Below are positions 55,887 to 64,000 of a stretch of 64,000 nt of DNA, one piece after another. Source of the DNA: Actinosynnema sp042752395. GTDB taxonomy: Bacteria; Actinomycetota; Actinomycetes; Mycobacteriales; Pseudonocardiaceae. The first letter of the stretch is position 1. Every line of letters begins with the position of its first letter. A program made the translations under genes and the position numbers. The stretch is from NCBI RefSeq assembly GCF_042752395.1, contig NZ_JBHYXZ010000008.1, positions 1 through 64,000 on the forward strand, written 5' to 3'. The notes under the pieces were generated by a model that saw nothing but the letters and a program-made list of their open reading frames with translations, was not told the DNA's origin and ran no database searches.

Positions 55887-57473
55887 TCACCCGGTGAAGC
55901 CGGCCGGGTCGTGGGCGAACTCGCCGCCCACGACCGTGGCCACCACGCCGATGTCGCCGATGGCGGACACGTCGCAGGTGAGCGGATCGGCGTCGAGGAC
56001 GGCGAAGTCGGCGAGCCGGCCCGGCGCGATGACGCCCAGCACGTCGTCGACCCGGCAGGCGTAGGCGGCGCCGGTCGTGTAGGCGGCGATCGCGTCCCGC
56101 ACCGCCACGGCCTCGTCGGGGCCGATGGACCGCCCGGTCCTCGACCGCCGCTCGACCATGAACTGGATGGCGCGCAACGGTTTCCCGTCCGCCACCGGGC
56201 GGTCCGAGCTGCCCGCCACCACGATCCCGCGGTCCAGGAACGCCTTGCCGCGGTACATCCACGGCGCGCGGTCGGGGCCCATGATCGCGGCGTAGTCGTC
56301 GCCGTACGCCCACAGGAAGGTCGGCTGGACCACCGGGATCACGTGCAGCCGCGCGATCCGGTCCAGCTGGTCGGGCCGCACCAGCCCGCAGTGCTCGATC
56401 CGGTGCCGCGCGTCCGACCGCGGCACGGCCCGCTGCGCGTCGGCCAGCGCGTCGAGCGCGAAGTCGATCGCGCGGTCGCCGATCGCGTGCACCGCGAGCT
56501 GCCACCCGGCGGCGTGCCCGTCCACGATCGCCGCCCGCATCGACTCCGGGTCGTCCTGGAGCTGGCCGGAGGTCTCCATCCCCTCGTAGGGCCTGGTCAA
56601 CGCGGCCGTGCGGGCGATCATCCCGCCGTCGGTCCACAGCTTGAGCGGCCCGATGGACAGCCGGTCGCCGCCCAGGCCGGTGCGCAGGCCCAGCGGCACG
56701 GCCCGCCGGATGCCGTCGGCGGCGTGCGCGGCCACCGGTTCGAGGCGGTCCGCGGACACCATGAGCTGCACCCGGATCGGCAGCGACGCGCGCTGGTACG
56801 CCTCGACCTCCAGCGGGCTGCTGCCGATCAGGCCGCCGCCGACGCCGGCCTCGGCCGCGAGCACCACGCCTTCCCGCAGGCACTGGCGCGTCCCCGCTTC
56901 GACGTCCGCCGCGATGTCGTCCAACGAGTACGGCAACCGCAGCGCGCGCACGGCCGTCTGCGCGCCTTCGGCCAGGAACCCGGTCGGCGCACCGTTTTCG
57001 TCCCGCTGGGCCTCGCGCAACGCGGAGGCGGGCAGCTCGGCGAGCACGTCGCCGCTCACCACGCACGCGTGCCCGGAGACGTCCTGCACGTAGATTCGCG
57101 GCCCGATCGCGTCCAGGTCCCGCGCGGTCAGCGGCCGGTCGAGGGCGCGGTGGTCGTAGCCCGCCGCCTCGACCCAGCCGGAGGACCGGGCCGCGCCGCG
57201 CAGCACGTCGAGGACCTGCGCGACGGACGTGCACGGGGAGACGTCCGGGATCCGGGCCGCCCGGCCGGCCCACGCGAGGTGGTTGTGCGCGTCGATGAAC
57301 CCGGGCAGCACCACCGCGCCGTCCAGGTCGACCACGCGCCGCGCGGGCAGGTCCGCCACGTCGTCGTCCACCCCGACGACCCGCCCGGCCCAGACACCGA
57401 TCACCGACGCCGCCGGCCGGTCCGGGTCCATGGTCACGACCCGCCCGTTCACCACCTTGAGATCAAGGATCAC
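55887..57473 (-). CDS. Amidohydrolase family protein (YtcJ-like)
   Basis: A 528-residue metal-dependent amidohydrolase. The metal-binding HxH is at residues 63-65 in GFIDAHNHLAW. Later ligands are in AVHAIGDRAIDFALDA and RIEHCGLVRPDQ, and the final Asp in VAGSSDRPV. The C-terminal IAPGRLADFAVLDADPL is typical of the amidohydrolase-3 group. The substrate is unknown; related proteins hydrolyse amides or cyclic amides. GTG 57473. It is divergent from the iron-box formyltransferase gene across 73 bp, so the iron regulator could affect both. Confidence 0.83.
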   Translation of the reverse strand: MILDLKVVNGRVVTMDPDRPAASVIGVWAGRVVGVDDDVADLPARRVVDLDGAVVLPGFIDAHNHLAWAGRAARIPDVSPCTSVAQVLDVLRGAARSSGWVEAAGYDHRALDRPLTARDLDAIGPRIYVQDVSGHACVVSGDVLAELPASALREAQRDENGAPTGFLAEGAQTAVRALRLPYSLDDIAADVEAGTRQCLREGVVLAAEAGVGGGLIGSSPLEVEAYQRASLPIRVQLMVSADRLEPVAAHAADGIRRAVPLGLRTGLGGDRLSIGPLKLWTDGGMIARTAALTRPYEGMETSGQLQDDPESMRAAIVDGHAAGWQLAVHAIGDRAIDFALDALADAQRAVPRSDARHRIEHCGLVRPDQLDRIARLHVIPVVQPTFLWAYGDDYAAIMGPDRAPWMYRGKAFLDRGIVVAGSSDRPVADGKPLRAIQFMVERRSRTGRSIGPDEAVAVRDAIAAYTTGAAYACRVDDVLGVIAPGRLADFAVLDADPLTCDVSAIGDIGVVATVVGGEFAHDPAGFTG

Positions 57474-57489
57474 CCGCCCAGGCTAGCCC

Positions 57490-57530
57490 AACCTAGTTAG
57501 GTTAGGGTTGGATAACTTAGGCGAGCCTAT
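57490..57530 (+). promoter_or_regulatory. Tandem IdeR/DtxR-type iron boxes
   Basis: AACCTA-GT-TAGGTT (57490-57503) is a perfect inverted repeat. The 19-mer TTAGGTTAGGGTTGGATAA (57497-57515) matches the IdeR/DmdR consensus at about 14 of 19 positions, fully in its left half. TAGGC-GA-GCCTA (57518-57529) adds a second dyad centred 27 bp away. Iron-loaded IdeR should repress the formyltransferase gene. Confidence 0.75.
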
Positions 57531-57546
57531 CCAAGGAGGAGCTCCC

Positions 57547-58494
57547 ATGCGGGTCGTCATGTTCGGCTACCAGACCTGGGGCCACCGCACGCTCCAGGCC
57601 CTGCTGGACTCCGAGCACGAGGTGGTGCTGGTCGTCACGCACCCCAAGAGCGACCACGCCTACGAGCGCATCTGGAGCGACTCGGTCGCGGACCTGGCCG
57701 CCGAGCACGGCGTCGAGACGATCATCCGCAACCGGCCGGACGACGACGAGCTGTTCCAGCGCCTCAAGGAGGTCGAGCCGGACGTCATCGTCGCGACCAA
57801 CTGGCGCACCTGGATCCCGCCGCACATCTTCACCCTCCCCAAGCACGGCACGCTCAACGTGCACGACTCGCTGCTGCCCGCCTACGCGGGCTTCTCGCCG
57901 CTGATCTGGGCCTTGATCAACGACGAGAAGGAGGTCGGCGTCACCGCGCACATGATGGACGAGACGCTGGACGCGGGCGACATCGTGCTCCAGCGCGCCG
58001 TCCCGGTCGGCCCGCGCGACACGACGGCCGACCTGTTCCACAAGACCCTGGAGCTGTTCGGCCCGATCACGGTGGACGGCCTGGCCGAGATCGCCAAGGG
58101 CCGCACGGACTTCACCAAGCAGGACCGCTCCAAGGCGAGCTTCTTCCACAAGCGCGCGGAGGAGGACCTGCGCATCGACTGGACGTGGGAGGCCGAGGAG
58201 CTGGACCGGCTGATCCGCGCCCAGTGCGCGCCGTACCCGAGCGCGTTCGCGTTCCACAAGGGGAAGCGGTTGGAGATCCTCGAAGCCGAGGTGTCCCAGG
58301 GGCGCTACGGCGGCACGCCCGGCCGGATCTTCTACCGCGAGGGCGACGGCGTCGCGATCGTCGCGGGCGCGCTGGCCCGCCGGGGCCGCAACCACGCGCT
58401 GCTGGTCAAGCGCGTGCGCACGGAGGACGGCCGGGAGCTGGGCGCCGCGGAGTACTTCACGCACATGGGCGGGTACCTCACGAGCCGCCCCTGA
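57547..58494 (+). CDS. Siderophore-type N-formyltransferase (CchA-like)
   Basis: A 315-residue formyl-tetrahydrofolate-dependent transferase. The active-site string LNVHDSLLPAYAG has Asn104 and His106, and the later MDETLDAGDIVLQ supplies Asp. The C-terminal FMT-like domain is present. It differs from housekeeping methionyl-tRNA formyltransferase (TWGHRTLQALLDSEHEVVLV start, YFTHMGGYLTSRP end) and resembles CchA, which formylates hydroxyornithine for coelichelin. No NRPS or monooxygenase gene is adjacent, so it would work in trans. ATG 57547 follows AAGGAGGAG. Confidence 0.82.
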   Translation: MRVVMFGYQTWGHRTLQALLDSEHEVVLVVTHPKSDHAYERIWSDSVADLAAEHGVETIIRNRPDDDELFQRLKEVEPDVIVATNWRTWIPPHIFTLPKHGTLNVHDSLLPAYAGFSPLIWALINDEKEVGVTAHMMDETLDAGDIVLQRAVPVGPRDTTADLFHKTLELFGPITVDGLAEIAKGRTDFTKQDRSKASFFHKRAEEDLRIDWTWEAEELDRLIRAQCAPYPSAFAFHKGKRLEILEAEVSQGRYGGTPGRIFYREGDGVAIVAGALARRGRNHALLVKRVRTEDGRELGAAEYFTHMGGYLTSRP

Positions 58495-58602
58495 GCGAAC
58501 CCGGCGTCGAACGGCCGTCGAACGCGGCTCGCGTTCGGGTTTGTCCGGGGCGATTTCGGCCCGGGTGTTCCGGTCCGGGCGATCATCGCTGATCATGGTG
58601 GC

Positions 58603-59265
58603 ATGAGGGGCAAGCGGTCGACCACGGTTGTCAGCGGTGTCGTGATGATCCTGATGATCATCGCCGGGTGCGGGACGGACGTCCTGACCCCGGACACCTC
58701 GCCCACCGCGCCGGGGCCGTCGGACCCGCCCGCGCCCGGCGCGGACCCGGCGGCGCAGCTCGCCGCGTTGACCGTGGCGCCCGAGGGCAAGATGACGGGC
58801 TACAGCCGCGAGCGGTTCCCGCACTGGAGCAGCCAGGGCGACGGGTGCGACACGCGGGACGTGGTGTTGCAGCGGCAGGGCGCGGACGTGCAGGTCGGCG
58901 CCGGCTGCAAGATCACCGGCGGGACGTGGACCAGCGTCTACGACAACGTGGTCGTGACCAACGCGAGCGAGATCGACATCGACCACACGGTGGCGCTGGC
59001 CGAGGCGTGGCGCTCGGGCGCGGACAAGTGGACCGACGAGCAGCGCGAGAAGTTCGCCAACGACCTGGGCGGGTTGCAGCTCATCGCGGTGACGGCGAGC
59101 AGCAACCGGGCCAAGGGCGACCAGGACGCGGCGAAGTGGAAGCCGCCGGTCGAGGCGTACTGGTGCACGTACGCGCGGGCCGTGGTGTCGGTGAAGACGC
59201 TGTACTCGCTGACCGTGGACCAGGCGGAGCACGACGCGTTGAGCGCGATGCTCAAGACCTGCTGA
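58603..59265 (+). CDS. Secreted HNH-family nuclease lipoprotein (DUF1524/GmrSD C-terminal type)
   Basis: A 220-residue protein. The signal peptide ends in lipobox IIAGC (Cys about 23), then a Pro-rich linker. The nuclease core has ERFPHWSSQGDGCDTRDVVL, the catalytic IDIDHTVALAEAWRSGA (Asp127, His128) and LIAVTASSNRAKGDQDAAKW. Four cysteines (CDTR, AGCK, YWCTY, KTC) could form disulfides, as expected outside the cell. Homologues are common exported nucleases of actinomycetes, perhaps for nutrient DNA. ATG 58603. Confidence 0.87.
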   Translation: MRGKRSTTVVSGVVMILMIIAGCGTDVLTPDTSPTAPGPSDPPAPGADPAAQLAALTVAPEGKMTGYSRERFPHWSSQGDGCDTRDVVLQRQGADVQVGAGCKITGGTWTSVYDNVVVTNASEIDIDHTVALAEAWRSGADKWTDEQREKFANDLGGLQLIAVTASSNRAKGDQDAAKWKPPVEAYWCTYARAVVSVKTLYSLTVDQAEHDALSAMLKTC

Positions 59266-59279
59266 CCCGCGGCCGCCAC

Positions 59280-59569
59280 GGCGCTACGGGCGCTACGGGC
59301 GCTACGGGCGCTACGGGCGCTACGGGCGCTACGGGCGCTACGGGCGCTACGGGCGCTACGGGCGCTACGGGCGCNNNNNNNNNNNNNNNNNNNNNNNNNN
59401 NNNNNNNNNNNNNNNNNNNNNNNNNNNNNNNNNNNNNNNNNNNNNNNNNNNNNNNNNNNNNNNNNNNNNNNNNNGGCGCTACGGGCGCTACGGGCGCTAC
59501 GGGCGCTACGGGCGCTACGGGCGCTACGGGCGCTACGGGCGCTACGGGCGCTACGGGCGCTACGGGCGC
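59280..59569. repeat. 9-bp tandem repeat (GGGCGCTAC) with a 100-N assembly gap
   Basis: About ten perfect copies lie left of the gap (59280-59374) and about ten to its right (59475-59569). The 100 Ns (59375-59474) are a placeholder, so true length is unknown. The array fills the space between two convergent genes; the stop codon TAG of the coiled-coil gene lies inside its last unit, so array length could alter that gene's 3' end. Confidence 0.92.
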
Positions 59570-60351
59570 AGCGTCTCCAACTGGTCGACGATGTCGTTGT
59601 GCGCCTCGGCCCGGCGGACCCACGCGGCGAAGCCGGAGCCGGCCGAGGGCACCTCGCCCAGCGGCGAGATCGGGTCCGTGACGCCGTACTCCAGGCGGTA
59701 GGCGACCAGCGCCACGGCGGCCTCCACCCAGCGGCTCGGGTCGGGGCTCGTGATCTCGCCCAGGCCGACCCGGAACCACAGCGGCAGGCGGGTGTCGGCG
59801 GCCAGCGCGCGGTGCAGCCGGCGGCGGGCGATGTCGAGGACCTCCTCGCGCGCCTTCTCCCCCGCCACGACGGCGTCCGCGCGCCACGGCTCCTCGGCGG
59901 CCAGCCGGTCGGCGGCCAACCGCTGCGCGGCGGCCATCGCGCCCGCCTCCTGCGCGTTGACCCGCCAGTCCAGGTTCTGCACCTCGTGCTGCAACGCGTC
60001 CCGCTCGAAGCGCGGCATCCGGCCCGCCGACAGCTTGGCCAGCCCGGCGTCCCGTTGCTGCCTGAGCGACTCGTACTCGGAGACCTCGGCCTGCAGCTCG
60101 GCGCGGACGGAGTCGGCCAGCAGCTCCTGCTCGGCGTCCCACGCGGCGCGCAGCGCGGTGACCGTCGCGGTGATGCCCTCGGTCGAGTCGAGGTCCTCGT
60201 CCGGCCCCGAGCCCGCCCCGGCGAGCCTGCGCTCCAGCACGTGCAGGCGGGCGCTCACCCGTTCCAGCTCCGCCGACAGCGCCTGGGTCGTGGCGACGAG
60301 GTCGGCGACGGTCGGCTCGACCTCGTCGAGCCGCTCCTTCTCTGTGGGCAC
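59560..60351 (-). CDS. Coiled-coil protein of unknown function
   Basis: A 263-residue soluble protein. Residues 10-60 and 95-170 have heptad patterns (LVATTQALSAELERVSARLH, ALQHEVQNLDWRVNAQEAG). The C-terminal part (about 195-263) looks globular, with LPLWFRVGLGEI and VEAAVALVAYRLEYGVTDPI. I recognise no family. Start is uncertain: GTG 60351 lacks a clear ribosome-binding site, GTG near 60369 is possible, and the frame remains open to 60543 across the divergent CYTH gene's start. The stop lies in the 9-bp repeat array. Confidence 0.6.
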   Translation of the reverse strand: MPTEKERLDEVEPTVADLVATTQALSAELERVSARLHVLERRLAGAGSGPDEDLDSTEGITATVTALRAAWDAEQELLADSVRAELQAEVSEYESLRQQRDAGLAKLSAGRMPRFERDALQHEVQNLDWRVNAQEAGAMAAAQRLAADRLAAEEPWRADAVVAGEKAREEVLDIARRRLHRALAADTRLPLWFRVGLGEITSPDPSRWVEAAVALVAYRLEYGVTDPISPLGEVPSAGSGFAAWVRRAEAHNDIVDQLETLRP

Positions 60352-60511
60352 GCGATCAGCCAACCGCACCCGGATGCCGCGTCCAGGGACGAAACCGGAA
60401 AACCACGCGGACGGGCCGACACAAACCCCCGAGTTGGTTAACGTTCCATCACCGACCGTGACAGTTCCTCGCACATGCCTGAACCGGCCTCGAACGGTGT
60501 ATGTCTGATAC

Positions 60512-61996
60512 ATGTCGAGGTCGGTGCACGAGACGGAACGCAAGTACGAGGCCCCCGGCGGCGCCGCGCTGCCGGACCTCGCCGACCTGCCCGGCGTCGC
60601 CGCCGTGGCGGGCCCCGAGGAACAACGACTCGAAGCGGTCTACTACGACACCGAGGACCTGAGGTTGGCGCGCGCCGGGTTGACGCTGCGCCGCCGCACG
60701 GGCGGCGACGACGCGGGCTGGCACCTGAAGCTGCCGGTCGGCGCGGACACCCGCGAGGAGGTGCGGCTGCCGCCGGGCCGCGCGGCCAAGACCCCGCCGC
60801 GGCAGCTCGGCTCGCTGGTGCAGGTGCACGCCCGCGGCCGCGGGCTGGCGCCGGTGGCGCGCATCCAGACCACGCGGCAGCGCTGGCAGCTCGCGGACGA
60901 CAAGGGCCGGCTGCTCGCCGAGGTGGTCGAGGACCTGGTGTCCGGGCAGTCCCTGACCGACGACTCGGCGGTCGACTCGTGGCGCGAGATCGAGGTCGAG
61001 CTGGGCGAGCGCGGCGACGTCGCGCTGCTCGACCGCGTCGAGGAGCGGCTGGCGTCGGCGGGCATCGCGCGGTCCGCGTCGTCGGCGAAGCTGTCCCGCC
61101 TGCTGGCCGACCGGGTGGCGCCCGCCGCACCACCGCCCGGGGACGGCAAGTCCGCCGGCGACGTGGTGCTGGCCTACCTGCGCGCGCAGGCCGACGCCTT
61201 GAAGCACCAGGACCCGCGGGTACGCCGGGGCGAGGACGACGCCGTGCACCAGATGCGCGTGGCGACGCGACGGATGCGCAGCGCGCTCCAGGCGTTCGGC
61301 ACGATCGTGGACCGCGACGCCACGCGCGAGCTGACCGACGAGCTGAAGTGGCTCGCGGGCGTGCTCGGCGAGGCCCGCGACCTGGAGGTGCTGCGCGCCC
61401 GGTTCGAGGGCCGCGTCGCCGGGCTGGACCCGGTCCTCGTGCTCGGCCCGGTGCAGGCCCAGCTCACCCGCCACTTCGCCCCGCTGGAGGCCGCCGCGCA
61501 CGGAGCCGCGGTGGCGGCGCTGGACAGCGACCGGTACTTCGCCCTGCTCGACGCGGTGGACGCGCTGGCGGCCGAGCCGCCGTTCACGCCCGCCGCGGCG
61601 CGCAAGGCGACGAAGGAGCTGCCCGCCCTGGTCGACCGCGCCTACCGCAGGCTGGCGAAGCGGGCCGAGGGCGCGGACGACGACATCGCGCTCCACGAGG
61701 CGCGCAAGGCCGCCAAGCGGCTGCGGTACGCGGTGGAGGTGTCCGAACCGGCGTTCGGCAAGCGGGCGAAGAAGTACCGCAAGCGCGTCAAGGCGGTGCA
61801 GGAGCTGCTCGGCGAGCACCAGGACGGCGTGGTGGCGCGGCCGGTGCTGCGCGAGCTGGGCGCGAAGGCGCAGCTCGACGGGGAGAACGGCTTCACCTTC
61901 GGCCTGCTGCACGGGTTGGAGACGGCGGCGGCCCGGCGCGTCGAGGAGCGCTTCCCGGCCGTGTGGCGGGGGCTGGGGAGGCCGAAGCTGCGGTAA
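60512..61996 (+). CDS. CYTH and CHAD domain protein
   Basis: A 494-residue protein. The CYTH domain (about 5-195) opens with ETERKYEAP (the ExExK motif) and has RRTGGDDAGWHLKLPVG, residues that bind triphosphate and divalent metal. The CHAD domain (about 215-490) shows DDAVHQMRVATRRMRSALQAF and LHEARKAAKRLRYAVEVSEP, basic helices known to bind polyphosphate. Such fusions are linked to polyphosphate granules. ATG 60512 is six bases behind TATGTC, possibly leaderless. Confidence 0.9.
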   Translation: MSRSVHETERKYEAPGGAALPDLADLPGVAAVAGPEEQRLEAVYYDTEDLRLARAGLTLRRRTGGDDAGWHLKLPVGADTREEVRLPPGRAAKTPPRQLGSLVQVHARGRGLAPVARIQTTRQRWQLADDKGRLLAEVVEDLVSGQSLTDDSAVDSWREIEVELGERGDVALLDRVEERLASAGIARSASSAKLSRLLADRVAPAAPPPGDGKSAGDVVLAYLRAQADALKHQDPRVRRGEDDAVHQMRVATRRMRSALQAFGTIVDRDATRELTDELKWLAGVLGEARDLEVLRARFEGRVAGLDPVLVLGPVQAQLTRHFAPLEAAAHGAAVAALDSDRYFALLDAVDALAAEPPFTPAAARKATKELPALVDRAYRRLAKRAEGADDDIALHEARKAAKRLRYAVEVSEPAFGKRAKKYRKRVKAVQELLGEHQDGVVARPVLRELGAKAQLDGENGFTFGLLHGLETAAARRVEERFPAVWRGLGRPKLR

Positions 61997-62036
61997 TTGG
62001 TCTGGACCTTGACACCTCCCGGTGCGGCTGTAACGG
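61997..62036 (+). promoter_or_regulatory. DasR-like operator overlapping the hexosaminidase promoter
   Basis: TGGTCTGGACCT (61998-62009) matches the DasR-site consensus TGGTCTAGACCA at 10 of 12 positions. It overlaps TTGACA (62009-62014), a consensus -35; TAACGG (62031-62036) 16 bp later can serve as -10. DasR represses chitin/GlcNAc genes in actinomycetes, in agreement with the encoded enzyme. Confidence 0.7.
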
Positions 62037-62083
62037 TGGCTGGAGCCGCCGCTCGGTGATCCACGCTGGCCAGGAGGACGTCA

Positions 62084-63673
62084 GTGCTTCTCACAGAAGG
62101 CGCCGGACGGCGCGGGTTCGGTCGAGCGCTCGTCGCGCTGCTGTTCGTCGGCGCGACAGCCGCGGCCGTGCCCGCCCAAGCAGCTCCGGAGACGCCGTTG
62201 CAGCACATCGTGCCCGCCCCCGTCACTGTCACCCCGCGGCCGGGCGTGACGTTCACGCTCACCGCCGACACCAGGATCTACACCCACCCCGGCTCGGCGG
62301 GGGCGCGCCAGGTCGGCGAGTTCCTGGCGGGTGTGCTGCGCCCGTCCACGGGCTACCGGCTGCCGGTCGTGCCGGGCGCGTCCGGTCGGCACATCTCGTT
62401 GCTGCTCGTCGGCGCGGACGCCCGCGTCGGCACGGAGGGCTACCAGCTCGACGTGACCAAGCGGGGTGTGCTGATCCGGGCGCGCACGGCCGCGGGCCTG
62501 TTCGCGGGCGTGCAGACGTTCCGGCAGATCCTGCCCGCGAAGGTGGAGGCGAAGACGAAGCAGCGCGGGCCGTGGACCGCGCCCGGCGGCCGGGTGCTGG
62601 ACTACCCGCGCTACGCCCACCGGGGCGCGATGCTCGACGTGGCCCGGCACTTCTTCTCCGTGGCCGAGGTGAAGCGGTACATCGACCAGATCGCGCTCTA
62701 CAAGGTCAACCGGCTGCACCTGCACCTGACCGACGACCAGGGCTGGCGGCTGGAGATCAAGAGCTGGCCCAACCTGACCGCGCACGGCGGCAGCACCGAG
62801 GTCGGCGGCGGCCCCGGCGGGTACTACACGCAGGAGCAGTACAAGGACCTCGTCGCCTACGCCGCCGCCCGGCACATCACGGTGATCCCGGAGATCGACA
62901 TGCCGGGCCACACCAACGCCGCGCTGTCGTCGTACCCGGAGCTGAACTGCGACGGCGTCGCGCCGCCGCTCTACACCGGCATCGAGGTCGGTTTCAGCTC
63001 CCTGTGCATCGACAAGGAGATCACCTACCGGTTCGTGGACGACGTGCTGCGCGAGGTGGCGGCGTTGACGCCGGGCGAGTACGTCCACATCGGCGGCGAC
63101 GAGGCGCACGCGACCACCGACCCGGACTTCACCCTGTTCATGGACCGGGTGCTGCCGCTGGTGGCCAAGCACGGCAAGACCGCGACCGGCTGGCACGAGT
63201 TCGTCAAGGCGGGTCCGCCCGCCGCCGCGGTGCCGCAGTTCTGGGGCACGAAGACGGTGGCACCGGACATGGTCGAGGCGGCCGCGCGGGGCAGCGAGAT
63301 CGTGCTGTCGCCCGCCACCAAGGCGTACCTGGACATGAAGTACGACGCCAACACCCGGCTGGGGCTGAGCTGGGCCGGGTACACCGACGTGCAGGACGCG
63401 TACGACTGGAACCCCGGCGCGTACATCGAGGGGCTGCCCGCGACGGCCGTGCGCGGCGTCGAGGCGCCGCTGTGGAGCGAGACCATCACGGACTCCGCCG
63501 ACCTGGAGCACCTGGCGTTCCCGCGCCTGCCCGCGATCGCGGAGCTGGGCTGGTCGCCGTGGTCGACGCACGACTGGGACCGGTTCAAGGTCCGGCTGGC
63601 GGCGCAGGCCGACCGGTGGGACGTGATGGGCGTGAACTACTACGCCTCGCCGCAGGTGCCCTGGACGAGGTGA
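62084..63673 (+). CDS. Secreted beta-N-acetylhexosaminidase (GH20)
   Basis: A 529-residue exo-hexosaminidase. The signal peptide is about 1-34 (RALVALLFVGATAAAVPAQA). A GH20b N-domain (about 40-170) precedes the TIM barrel. The catalytic pair Asp339-Glu340 is in HIGGDEAHA, and HLHLTDDQGWRLEIKSWP and IPEIDMPGHTNAAL are family blocks. It removes terminal GlcNAc from chitin oligomers by substrate-assisted catalysis. GTG 62084 follows AGGAGG. A DasR-like site controls it. Confidence 0.93.
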   Translation: MLLTEGAGRRGFGRALVALLFVGATAAAVPAQAAPETPLQHIVPAPVTVTPRPGVTFTLTADTRIYTHPGSAGARQVGEFLAGVLRPSTGYRLPVVPGASGRHISLLLVGADARVGTEGYQLDVTKRGVLIRARTAAGLFAGVQTFRQILPAKVEAKTKQRGPWTAPGGRVLDYPRYAHRGAMLDVARHFFSVAEVKRYIDQIALYKVNRLHLHLTDDQGWRLEIKSWPNLTAHGGSTEVGGGPGGYYTQEQYKDLVAYAAARHITVIPEIDMPGHTNAALSSYPELNCDGVAPPLYTGIEVGFSSLCIDKEITYRFVDDVLREVAALTPGEYVHIGGDEAHATTDPDFTLFMDRVLPLVAKHGKTATGWHEFVKAGPPAAAVPQFWGTKTVAPDMVEAAARGSEIVLSPATKAYLDMKYDANTRLGLSWAGYTDVQDAYDWNPGAYIEGLPATAVRGVEAPLWSETITDSADLEHLAFPRLPAIAELGWSPWSTHDWDRFKVRLAAQADRWDVMGVNYYASPQVPWTR

Positions 63674-63680
63674 CGGCGGT

Positions 63681-63716
63681 GGAGGGGGGAGCCGAGGGGC
63701 ACCGGCTCCCCCCTCC
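63681..63716. terminator. Bidirectional terminator behind the hexosaminidase gene
   Basis: A perfect 14-bp stem, GGAGGGGGGAGCCG (63681-63694) with CGGCTCCCCCCTCC (63703-63716), lies between convergent genes. Confidence 0.8.
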
Positions 63717-63721
63717 TGGTC

Positions 63722-64000
63722 TCATCGCCCCTGCTCCGGGTAGCCGACCAGCAGGTCCTTGGTCAGCTGGTACCGGTCGAGCACCGCCCGGTCGTTCCCG
63801 CCGGGCCGGCCGCCGCCGAACGCCGCGTGCGCCGGGTGGGCGTGGTGGCTGTTCACCCACACCCGGCCGGCCCGCAGCTCGCGGGCCGCCCGGTAGGCCA
63901 CGCCCGCGTCGCGGGACCACACGCCCGCGCCGAGCCCGCACGGCGTGCCGTTGGCGGTCTTCACCGCGTCGTCGAAGTCGTCGAACCGGGTCACGCACAG
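63722..64000 (-). CDS. Aldehyde dehydrogenase, C-terminal part (cut by window edge)
   Basis: The frame is open to the right edge. It encodes the end of an aldehyde dehydrogenase: FDDFDDAVKTANGTPCGLGAGVWSRD is the usual region before the C-terminal dimerisation strand, and RAGRVWVNSHHAHPAHAAFGG followed by LDRYQLTKDLLVGY matches the end of AldB/ExaC-type enzymes. The usual GGYKQSGIGRE is altered to GGGRPGGNDRA. The catalytic Cys and Glu lie outside the window. Confidence 0.85.
   Translation of the reverse strand: MCVTRFDDFDDAVKTANGTPCGLGAGVWSRDAGVAYRAARELRAGRVWVNSHHAHPAHAAFGGGRPGGNDRAVLDRYQLTKDLLVGYPEQGR

Noticed and set aside
59280..59569. CRISPR or minisatellite-coded collagen-like protein (GAT/APV repeats)
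   Set aside because: Nine-base units without spacers; frames through it have no start signal and run into Ns, and the array lies between two convergent stops.

Overview
The window is a GC-rich actinobacterial chromosome segment. Many GTG starts, several apparently leaderless genes, paired XRE/DUF5753 and DUF397 genes, an NsdA-like regulator, a DUF3558 lipoprotein, a mycothiol-dependent-reductase homologue, truncated haemoglobin O and small aa3-oxidase subunit CtaJ point to Pseudonocardiaceae (Saccharothrix/Actinosynnema/Lentzea-like). This is inference from gene content; no search was run.

Layout. 1-2.9 kb is a decayed integration site: an AT-richer DUF4145 gene, integrase-arm-like GGTCA repeats, the 3' half of a tRNA-Gly(TCC) gene with its terminator, and pieces of Nudix, HTH and HD-hydrolase genes. 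From 5.5 to 43.3 kb a backbone follows the order I remember from Mycobacterium tuberculosis Rv2464c-Rv2478c (nei2, rpiB, Rv2466c, pepN, HNH nuclease, glbO, aglA-type glycosidase, Rv2474c-like, thioesterase, giant NAD-glutamate dehydrogenase, ettA, SSB-like). Lineage-specific genes sit between them: comB-like phosphatase, aldehyde dehydrogenase, MazEF-like toxin-antitoxin, XRE/DUF397 cassettes, S9 peptidase, MscS channel, NsdA-like regulator, a second GH13 glycosidase with LacI regulator and secreted CBM20 amylase, and a 1276-residue repeat-rich protein directly behind ettA.

43.4-64 kb is accessory. It holds a TetR-ABC exporter operon, a CopD/CtaG copper/oxidase-assembly protein, a DUF3558 lipoprotein, an MFS/LacI pair, tRNA-Arg(TCT), a YCII-ECF42 sigma factor pair, an unknown Cys-rich HTH protein, a DUF574 methyltransferase, an uncharacterised gene under a perfect LexA box, an amidohydrolase, an iron-box-controlled siderophore-type formyltransferase, a secreted HNH nuclease, a 9-bp tandem repeat containing a 100-N gap, a coiled-coil protein, a CYTH/CHAD protein, a secreted GH20 hexosaminidase with a DasR-like operator, and the end of an aldehyde dehydrogenase cut by the window edge.

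Themes. Glycan use (two cytosolic GH13 enzymes, secreted amylase, hexosaminidase), redox and iron (mycothiol reductase, GlbO, CtaJ, CopD/CtaG, formyltransferase), and DNA repair/SOS (Nei2, AlkZ-like, SSB-like, LexA-box gene). The best leads for new biology are the LexA-box gene at 55248, the iron-box formyltransferase, the ettA-linked giant protein, the SSB with a decapeptide-repeat tail, the SVRIT-repeat protein and the mirrored repeat at 7536-7680.
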